Below, piece by piece: positions 1 through 9,200 of a stretch of DNA of 64,000 nucleotides. The translations under genes were made by a program, and so were the position numbers. Each line of letters opens with the position of its first letter. Position 1 is the first letter of the stretch. A model generated the notes under the pieces. That model had not been told where the DNA came from, made no database searches, and saw only the letters and a program-made list of their open reading frames with translations. Source of the DNA: Takakia lepidozioides (lineage: Eukaryota; Streptophyta; Takakiopsida; Takakiales; Takakiaceae); assembly GCA_030704615.1 (NCBI GenBank), contig CM060731.1, forward strand, positions 81,758,756 to 81,822,755. Direction: 5' to 3'.

Positions 1-498
1 TTGCAAGTATGTCGTGTATTTAAGAAGTTGTGTGCAAAAGTGGTGAATCCTGTAGAGTATGAGGAATTGAGAACTGAAGCAGTTCTCACTCTGTGTCTTA
101 TAGAGAAGGAGTTCCCACCATCATTTTTTGATGTGATGACACATCTGGTTGTTCACCTAGTGGATGAGTTGTACTTATGCGGGCCCGTAGCATCTCGTTG
201 GATGTACCCCATGGAGCGGGCAATGAAAGATATGAAGGGCTACGTAAGAAACATGGCAAGGCCCGAGGGGAGCATGGCAGAAGGATACCAATTTGAAGAA
301 GCATTGGGTTTTTGCACAGAGTATATGGCAGGATTTGATGGAAGTGTACGAAGGGTGTGGGATGCAGATGAGGCAGAATCTGTGGAACGTGAAGTTGTGG
401 AAGGAAGTTCTAAAGCCCAAAAATTGAATGACCTGTGTGATATTGTACATGAGTACATCATTCAGAACCATCCTCGTCTATCAGTCATGTTGGGGTAA
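1..498 (+). pseudogene. CACTA (En/Spm) TNP2-type transposase, DUF4218 segment, cut by window edge
   Basis: The reading frame carries the DUF4218 signature of CACTA transposases: PPSFFDVMTHLVVHL, then WMYPMERAMKDMKGYVRN and MARPEGSMAEGY. It is closely related to the segment at 34,870-35,370 of the second CACTA element in this window. The N-terminal Transposase_21 part would lie before position 1. The frame closes with TAA at 496-498, and the DUF4216 part follows downstream in another frame. It is a transposon gene rather than a host gene. Identification is firm from the motifs; whether the full element is intact outside the window cannot be seen. Confidence 0.88.
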
Positions 499-667
499 GA
501 AATCTACTTCATTGACATTCGATTTCCAAGTTTTAGTCATTTATCATTAGTTGGCATATGGCGTCTTTTCAAATCTCCCACGCCACCTCTGTCAATCTCC
601 TGGCTGACCCTCGGATTGTGACAGGATATATGAAGCAGAGTCCACACGGATAGAAGCCAGACGACGC

Positions 668-1581
668 TTGTTTTGTGAGGAGCAAGGGCTGGAAGGCATG
701 AGCAATCCCACGGCAATTCAGTACCCTCCTGATTTGCATCCTTGTCCTCCATTTGCTGTTTGGCTCCCTCAAGGTGTACGGGATCATCTCTCAATTCAAT
801 CAGATGGGCTTGATCCTACAACACGTGAGGAATTACTGGATCTTTCAAGGCCTCCATCATTTACTGCCCTGTCATTCAAGAGTATGACAGCGTATGGTAA
901 CCATTACAGGGTTACATCCCCCGGCATGAACACAACAAGTATGGTGTCTTTTGATTGTGGAGTCTCATCTGTTTTCCAGCACCAGCCCATTACCAACAAT
1001 TCAGGCAATGACATGGAGGAACCTACAAGATATGTGGGTCTTATAAGGGAGATTTTGCAAATTGACTATGGCCAAACACAACCTATAGTGTTTTTGTGTT
1101 CGTGGGTACGGGCGAGTCGCGTGGGTCGTCAACCTATGTCAATGAAGCAGGATGATGCTGGCTTCACACTTGTCAATTTTAACCGTATGCTTCCACCTTC
1201 TGAGCAACCTTTTGTGTTTCCTGGCAAGGTTGATCAAGTGTTTTTTTTTCTGATTGTGTGAAGGAGCCGGGGTGGAAAGTCGTCCTGGAGAAGAGCCCCC
1301 GAGCACGTAGAGTGGTCTGCGACATATCAATTGATAATGATGATGTGGCGGAAGTGGAAGGATTGTTAGCCCCACAAAGACTAGAGGAGACTGTGGTTAC
1401 TGATGGCGCAACATGCAGCCGAGCGGTACCGGTTACTCCAGAGCAGGTGGCCTCCTTGTACCTCCGAGCACCCCGTATACGTGGTGATGATGTTCAGCCA
1501 ACCCTTGGAGAAGATGAAGTCTGTGATGAAGACAGTGATACATGTAGTGACCCAGACATAGATGAGGATGATGAAGATTAG
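668..1581 (+). pseudogene. CACTA transposase, DUF4216 segment, frameshifted
   Basis: The first frame (to 1261) contains the DUF4216 core: LSFKSMTAYGNHYRV, a SFDCGVSSVFQ block, YVGLIREILQIDYG, then PFVFPGKVDQVFF. The frame then runs off within a nine-T tract near 1242. The continuation (PGWKVVLEKSPRARRV) is open in another frame from 1258 to 1581. The paralogous segment at 36,230-36,330 reads through this point in one frame, so the T tract marks a frameshift in this copy. The acidic C-terminus (DEDSDTCSDPDIDEDDED) matches the second copy in character. Together with 1-498 this is the 3' coding part of one degraded CACTA element. Confidence 0.85.
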
Positions 1582-2900
1582 ATATGCGCGATTTGTGCAC
1601 TCCAGTTATAGACCATGCATGATAGTTTAAGGTGGTAACACTCCCTTTGCATTCCCATTAAGATATCATGCTTGGACACTGGAGTGCTTTCCTTTCAACA
1701 CCCTTTATTCATTTGTTGTTGCAATTGGCTTTGGACCAACCCGTGCTGGTACCATTGCCATGGGTTCTGCCTGCAATGTTTTCTTGCCATGGATTCGGCA
1801 CACGCCACGAAAGGCCATCCAGACCATCCTCTGGAAATGCTCCAATGTTGTTTCAAACATCTCCACATTGCAATGGATACAACACTGACATTAGATGAGT
1901 GAAAGTGAGACTAGACCTCCAGCCAGCCGGCTTTCCCACATCAAATTGAAGGGGATCTGTAGATTATAGATAACGGCTGTTGCCTTCTCAATGTCTTTTC
2001 CAATGACCTCTGCAATGAACTGGGGTATAAGATCCTTCAAATCACAAGTTTGAGCATCACGCACAAGCCACTTACGGGGATAGAGTTTCCAATGCGAACC
2101 ATTGGTCTTTTATTGATAGCATTGTTGTAAAATACATGGACCAACATGGTCAATTTCGGGAATGACATATAGTACGCTTTCATGTACTATGTAAGCATGC
2201 AACTATGTACCAGTGACGTGGCTTGTTCGCCACTTAACCTGTTTGCCCATTCAGCCAGCTCCACATTGTCATGGATTTTGCATGCTGGATTGTGAGGCCA
2301 TCCACACCGTCCTCTGGAAATGCTATCATGGGGTTTCAGCTATGTCCACATTTCCCTGGATTATGCCTGCACGAAGCAAGGCCAACTGCATTCAGCACCC
2401 TCCACTTTATTATAGTATTGCAGCAACATTCAAAGCACTTCAATTTGTATCCATCGAAAACATCTAGGCTGGAAAAAGACATTGTTGCAGCAGAACTTAG
2501 GAAAGTACTTCTCCCCTTCCACTACACACGTGAAATGAAAGAAGCCAACCAACAGCATACCAGCCAAGAAAATATGAAACCAGCCAAGAAAAGAGCCAAT
2601 ATATGCAGTGAAGGTCGACACTAAATGAAACTTATCCAACACTTACATTAGAGGAGGGAAGCTAAGTCTTACCTCCATAAGCTTGCCCACATCAAATTTG
2701 GGAGCTTTCAGAATTTCTCCTTTCCGGTTGAATGAACTTGGCTACAAGATCCTTCAAATCGCAAGTTTGAGCTTCACACACAATGAACTTGCAGGGATTG
2801 AGCTTCCAATGCGAACCAGGAGTCTTATATTGATAGCATTGTTGTAAAACACATGGACCAACAATGACAGTCTCTGGAATGACATATAGTACAGTAATGA
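1582..2900. repeat. Unexplained repeat region with an internal ~190-bp duplication
   Basis: No convincing gene is seen. Two related blocks lie at about 1,925-2,180 and 2,660-2,900. Both contain a run meaning 'fall-through' from TTCAAATC-CAAGTTTGAGC through TTGATAGCATTGTTGTAAAA to GACATATAGTAC, with scattered differences. Short open frames on both strands are not recognisable. The second block continues directly into the inverted OSB fragment, so it may be decayed intron or flank of that gene. It lies between the CACTA coding remnant and candidate CACTA subterminal repeats, so it may be internal to that element. Confidence 0.5.
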
Positions 2901-2924
2901 CATATAGTACAGCATGCCGCTTCC

Positions 2925-3262
2925 AGTTGACCATCTACCCATGTAGGTTTCTTGTACCTATCCTTCCACAGGGAATCATAGGTAATGTGGAGCTTGAAAT
3001 CCAGCCCTCTTGGATGAATGTGGACCCACACTCTATCCCTGCTCCTTCAGCTATCCATGCCTCTGACAGCCTACAATTCTACCAGCAAACACCCCAACCA
3101 TACTGGTGTGGAGTTCTTCCCCAAAACACCCCAACCCTACTTATCACAATCTGAAATGCATCTGCTTCTCTCTGTAGTCCAACAGGCATTCGCCTTTTTG
3201 TCTCCATTGTCCCACCATTGGGGTCGGAAAGTGTTCACCCCAAAGCTTCTCCTCACCTCTAT
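2925..3262 (-). pseudogene. OSB-type PDF-motif exon pair (organellar ssDNA-binding protein fragment), inverted
   Basis: On the minus strand, 3,262-3,190 encodes a decayed first half-motif ending QWWDNGDKK. After a gap of about 160 bp, 3,031-2,925 encodes the second half, with WVHIHPRGLDFKLHITYDSLW followed by KKPTWVDGQLEAA, split here for length. The WWDNR...PDFKHK...LW...P.WV pattern is the PDF motif of plant OSB proteins, which bind single-stranded DNA in mitochondria and plastids. The first half needs a frame change, so this is a relic. It is an inverted relative of exons at 19,021-20,158, showing that this gene family has been scattered here. Confidence 0.6.
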
Positions 3263-3889
3263 TATATGTTTTTGGATACTTCCCTGCTGCCACACTGGCA
3301 GTAACTTGCCAAAGTCACTCCAAACCACCACATATGTACCCAACGACCTAACTTACAGAATTCAATATGCATCTTGCGGCCGAGTCTGATGAGAGGGCAA
3401 CACAGGCTGAAATAGGTTGAAGAAGAAGGTGCCCTACCACATTGTCCTTGACCTGTCCTGACCCATGGAGGATTTGACTAATGACCTCTTGTGTGTGCTG
3501 CTTGTGTCTGTAGTCAGGTAATGTCGGATTGGTCTGTCAGATCAAACCACTACGGCGTAGATGAGTAGTCAGAGATTGAAACACGCTTGCTAAGACCAAG
3601 CTAACTCTCCCAAGAACGGCGAGCTTGCTTGTCCTCGTCTCGTCTCCTCCTCCTCTTCTCCTTCGTGCATCATTTGCTCAACGCCTCCATCCCACGCCCC
3701 TGCATATCCTGCTATCATCGCGTTCCATCCCTCAGCTATGTGGTGTGGCGCAGGAGACAAAAAGACGCCAAGTCCCAGCCCTCCTTTCTGTTCACGATTA
3801 CACTAATGTGCAACTTTATTAGCAAAAATTTTAACTTTTTTAAACCTAATGGGCAACCTTATTTGCATTATATGTGTCTTCAAAATGAC

Positions 3890-4185
3890 ACGTGTAGTGA
3901 TGTAGTCGTATAAATAGAGCTCTGAAACCATCTTCAGTCATGGAGTCATAAGATTCCATGAAACGTCGTCCACGTGTAGTCAAACATATCACACTAGTCA
4001 TATAAACCATCCCTGTCATCATGGTCAACAATGTTTGACCAATGCTCCCTAACTTTCCGGAGTCATGTAGTGATATCCATTACTACAAAGTCATAAAACT
4101 AAAACTGTAATGCATTTCAGCGCTCTGTAGTCATGTACCTAGTGCAGTTTTTATGACTCCACCAAACCCGTAGTCCTAAAAATGC
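3890..4185. repeat. Dense TAGTCAT/TGTAGT short repeats, candidate CACTA subterminal region
   Basis: Within about 300 bp the motif family TAGTCAT, TGTAGTCAT, GTAGTGAT and their complements recurs many times, for example at about 3,898, 3,905, 3,936, 3,976, 4,063 and 4,121. CACTA elements carry such arrays inside their ends as transposase-binding sites, and a CACTA transposase remnant ends 2.3 kb upstream. A defined terminal CACTA/TAGTG with a 3-bp target duplication was not identified, so the assignment is tentative. Confidence 0.35.
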
Positions 4186-5492
4186 TCATCTCTTGTAATG
4201 ACCGTCAAGTTTAGTCCCCACAGAATCCCCTTCACTCAAAATATGGCTTTCCAAGAAGGACTTGCTTGCGCCAAGAGCAATTGCAGATGTTGTTGCGGAT
4301 GGGTTTCTCCCGAACTCCTGTTTAATCCAATCATGATGCATGAAATGGACAAGAAACGCGACGGGCACCCGTGGTGAAGAACAAAAACATTCAATATTCA
4401 GAATGACGACAAACTTGTTTTCAGGAGGACAGTTTGCAATGGACACCTTAGGTGTGATAATTTGAATTGCAGACACTTTCTTCAGTCTGGGGTTCATAAT
4501 CAAAGCGAATGGGAGGGTCTGGCGGAAAATCCATTTCAGCCTGGGACTGCCCTTCCACCGGCAAACACTTTCGTCTGCAAATTCTGCAAACTTGTGCCAT
4601 CCTGCTTGGCGCTCTGCGGAGCAAGAATGTACTATGTTGTCCACCGTTTGAAAACAATGCGATACTGTCTCAACACTCTCCCTGTAATCCCCCTTCGAGA
4701 CAGGATGGTTATGGAATCCGAAATGCACACAAGCTCTACACCTCCAACTCGCGGAGGAAGAGGCAGCTCGAATAGGATATCGCCATCAAAAGTCTCTGGC
4801 AAGAACTTCACAGGCACCTGCTTCAAAGATTCCCAATCAATTCCCCGCAACTCACTTTTGAATCCAGCCATTCCTCCCATCGCCCGCAATTTTGGAATGA
4901 CACTACAAATCTCTTCTTCATCAGCTTCTCCAACCACAGTAGGAATGACTGGATTTGGAATTTCACTTATGTCATCATCGGAAGAATCCAAAAGCTCAAC
5001 GATTGGAGTGGAGGACGTCTGTTCTTATTTCACCACCACCTCCCTCTTGTCTTCAACGACTGAAGCAGCAATCTCGGGCGTCACATATGACCCAAGGGAC
5101 TTTCGCCGAGGCTCTCCAAGTACTCTGTATCGACCAGGACGCACTCTCCACTGGCTGATATGAGCCGTCTCATCACGGTTTTGGAAAGAGTAGTTCAACA
5201 ACTTCCCTTTAAGATCGTACACCTATTTCTCCAAAAAGATGGAGCCATTCTGCAGCTGAAAACGGGTAGCCAAGACATGTTTCTGAACAATTGCAAATCC
5301 ATTGTCAAGGACTTCCTGGGAGAACGACACTGGTTTGTCGTCAGAGAATAACTCCGCTTCAGAGGAAGCCATCTTCCTTCCTCGCGTACGTTTGTACCTT
5401 GCTATCGCAGATCTAGTGTAAATCGGTTTACTGATGTCTCCAGAACACAGTTGAAGAATGAGCAGAGAATATGGCGGAGGAAGCTCAGACAA
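4186..5492 (-). pseudogene. Unknown minus-strand gene, probably decayed, divergent from the ParB/methyltransferase-like gene
   Basis: I do not recognise this product. Reading on the minus strand from 5,492, an ATG at about 5,372 opens MASSEAELFSDDKPVSFS. The frame continues to an in-frame TAA near 5,025-5,028 and then goes on in the same frame through a serine-aspartate-rich stretch (LDSSDDDISEIP) to about 4,632. A different frame is open from 4,728 to 4,186. One nonsense codon and one frame change therefore separate three consecutive protein-like segments, or unseen introns do. It lies head-to-head with the gene starting at 6,229, leaving a shared upstream region of about 0.7 kb. Confidence 0.4.
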
Positions 5493-6228
5493 CGACTGTG
5501 CATATTATGTTATTCTTTCCAGATATGCAGCCGTCCATTTTAATTACTTTTCTTGTGGGCCCAGTGGTCAGAGTATCCCTAGGAGCAGTGTCGGCAGCTG
5601 TTAAACCGTTAACCAGAACCTCATCAATAAACCCAATAACAAAGCCGACTTCCTGGAAGCATGCCACAGGATCTGAGGATGGGATTGCAGATTAAGTAAA
5701 TGTATCTTTATACTACTACCAATGATCATGCGCACCTGGAAAGTTCCAAATGTGAAACGAATGTGGGGTTTGGCTAACAAGGATGACCGTGTATGATATT
5801 CCAAGATTTGTCATCAAAATCTCGTTCATTTACATTTATTTGTGTAAGACTGTGCGCCAAGATTTCTGGGATTCGCTGTTATTTTTAAATATTGAAACCG
5901 TTCTAATAAAGAACACGCCGTTTATTTTGGGCGACACACGTCAGACATCCATAACTGAATACGAACAGCTGTACACCAATTGCTGGCATGTGCACTAATA
6001 AGGGAACGACTATGTGTAACGGTCACGCAAGAGGGAATCTGATGCTTCTAGAGACACGCAACAACGCAGGCAATCCCACAAGAAATCGGGAGTCACTGCG
6101 TTTTTTTACTTTTCGCGCTTAGAGAGAGAGTGGTAGTCAAGCTGGAGAGGGTTCCTTCTACAATACGAAAGAGAAGAAAGTCTCTTTATTTTACTTCCCT
6201 TAGAGAGAGACGCAGAGCAAGAGAGCAA
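5493..6228. other. Shared upstream region of the divergent pair
   Basis: No gene is seen. The stretch contains AT-rich sequence at 5,820-5,920 and an AGAGAGAGAG tract at about 6,121 just before the plus-strand gene, typical of a plant 5' leader. An open frame without ATG extends from 6,130 into the first exon. No clear TATA box or defined promoter element can be assigned by eye. Confidence 0.35.
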
Positions 6229-9200
6229 ATGACGAGGCGTCGTTTGTTGGAGAATACAGGGCCAAGGCAGCAGGTGAACGCGGAGATTGATTCAGAAGAG
6301 CAGACGGAGACTGAGGCAGCGGCTGTGACACAGTCGGTGATAAGAGTGCGCCAGCCTGTGGATGCAGAGATGATTCGCAGGGACACTGAAGGAGGTGGAA
6401 GCACGCGGAATGCTGAACCGGGAAAAGGTCCAGAAACCCTAGAGCAGACAGAAATTCCAGCAGATGTGAGAGGGAAGAGGAAAGCTGCAGAAGGTGATCC
6501 AATTTCAAAACCTAAGAAGGCGCCAGTAAGTTTTATCTAACTTACATTTCATTGTTGAAGATATGCGTAGAGATTGAGTGGAATGTCCCAGACAGGGATT
6601 GTCGCTACCGACCATCACGAAGGTGATTTGCTTTCTACTCCTCTGCTAAGGGTTTACCGCACAATGAGTGGGTGACTATCGGTGCAGTCATTCACTGTTG
6701 TTCAGATCATACAGTCTGTCTGATTGCCTTTCAAGGAGTCCTTCATCTTCCCTTCTTTAGCAGGAACTACTGAATTGCGAGCGTCGTTAACGCCATTCGA
6801 TTCTCCTCATGAGATTTATGTACCTATGTGTTTGAAGAGAGAGTGAGGGTCGGCAAACCGTCAATCATCATTGTTCAGATCATACAGTCTGTCTGATTGC
6901 CTTTCAAGCAGTCATTCCTCTTCCCATGCTGGCGACGGTAATCACAGTGGAGTCAATCTGAATAATCTGCACATACTGTCCGCCCTAAACTATACTGAAT
7001 GTCGTTGCCGCCAATCACTTACACATAGATGTCATTACACAACACCGATCCGGCAGGTCGTTATCTTTTGTGATTGTCGTTAACGCCGTTCGCTATCGCT
7101 CTCACTTTTGTTTTGAATACGGCAGTATCAGCTTTGCTTGTTTAGATTGTGCTGAATTGTTTCACACCATTCATAGTGAGTTTCTTTGAGACAGAGTGAT
7201 GGTCGTTACCGCCATTCACTATTTGCAAATTACTCAGTCAGAACTGAATGGCATCGTGCAGAAAACTGTGAGGTCGAAGCCTACAGGATCAGAGGGGAAA
7301 GGATCTGGAGATGGGGACGAAAAAGCTCAGAGAATACAGATGAAGCAGAGGAATCTGAAGTGACCTTGACAAGGTGAAAGAACTCATGTCATTCCAGAAG
7401 GTAAACTCTCAGGAGGTTATAAGGGACATGCTCGTATCTGGAGGGCGTCTGGACATCCCTCTGTGTCGGATGATATCAATGCCTGTTGTGCGTCCACCTC
7501 TTTCCCATGACATAACAAAATTGGAGAGTGATTTTGTGCATGGATATAGACTTGGTGCAGAAGTTTTTTATGTGTCACTGACGGATATAAATGGGAAAAG
7601 CACATTAGTGTCTCCAGAGATCAGTGATAACTGGGATGAGTGCTGGAAAGATGCCAATGAGGAGTTCGAGTTGGGCCTCATGATGGGAAAGAACACCCAG
7701 CAATTCTGCAACCACATGTTCTACGTCTGGGACGGCAACCACCGATTGCTGGCATGGATGGGATACATTCAGAAACACCATGCGAAAGACAAAGACAAGC
7801 ATGTTGCTGTGGAGGCAATGGTTTTGGATCCTGGAAACGACATCGCTAGGCTTCTTACAGCTATGCACGACGTGAACAAGTAAGTCATCCAGGAGATTTC
7901 ATTCCCTCTGTAGTGTCTTATTAATACACCAAAAACAGTGTTAAGGAATGTAATGTTTCCAATGTTTTTGCAGATCGACAGAGAAATCGCATGTGACAAC
8001 AAGCTTGGTTCACACACTATTCCGAATTCAGAGGATTGGTCCGATGAAGCTGGATGATTTTCGGACTGTACTACCACCCAATATCATCAAGAAGTGCGAA
8101 ACAGGAAGAGCTGCAGGCACTTGGTATTCTTTGACACGAGAGGCGTTTCTGGAGTACATGTATGCGGTAAGCCCGAGTCTGTACTCAGTTTATTTTTCGA
8201 ATACATGTTTGTAGTCCCTTCGGTGCTAATCACTACTTGTATCAATGCAGCAAGAACTGGCAGAGGCAGCTGAGAAGGGAAAATCCGAATATTACCGCAC
8301 CACACCAGAGGAACTAAGGACATCAAAGGGTGTGGAAGCTGCAATAAAGAAGGAGTTTGAAATGCGAAGAACCAAATTGATGTCCACCTTCGGAAAGCAG
8401 CTTAGAATAGTAGATCCTGGACTTGGTTCTGAGTTCCTTCAGCAGATCAAAACACACTATGACAAACATGTGCATCCGGAGATGCAGCAGGAGAAATTGC
8501 ACCGGCTGGCCATATCGACGGTCGACCCACAAACAAAAAAAAGGTGGTTGGAGATATGGAACTCAGATCAAACAGTAAATGACTTGAATCAGTTCCCAAA
8601 GAGCACCATACAGCCTGGCACAAAGGTGGAAGGAATCAGTGATTTGGTGTTTGATAATTGGCTCCACAAGGCTACATTTTGGAGTCAGGTGTGTATTCAA
8701 ACATGCCGTTTTCTTCTCTTCAAGTATGTGATGAGTATCTTATTTGCAATTCTGACAAATATACAATTTGCAGCTCAAAAAGCGCGCCGTCATTGTGCTG
8801 GATCAGACTTTGAAGGATCTGAACATTTCCATTGTTTCGCCTCCCCAAATGTCATTGGAGGCATACATAAGGAAGTGGAGAGGTCTCACCTGGAGATACT
8901 GTTTTTTCCGGGAGTTCTCCAAAGATGGTAACATTTTACGGTCCAACGACTTTGACAGTTAGGTTGGAGGAGAGTGGGCCATGATGCGAGTTGTTTACAG
9001 GTGCAATGTCATACTTGAAACTCTACTGCTTATTTTGGGAAAAAATGTGGCTTCATAAGGATTGCAATCATAGATCCAGATTGAATGTCGTTGACGACAT
9101 TCACTTCTTTGTCTAAGTCATTCTTAAGCGAGTATATGAATTCACCTGGTTCTAAGGGTGTAATTATAGTATCCCTAATTAGAATTGATAATGTCCTTGA

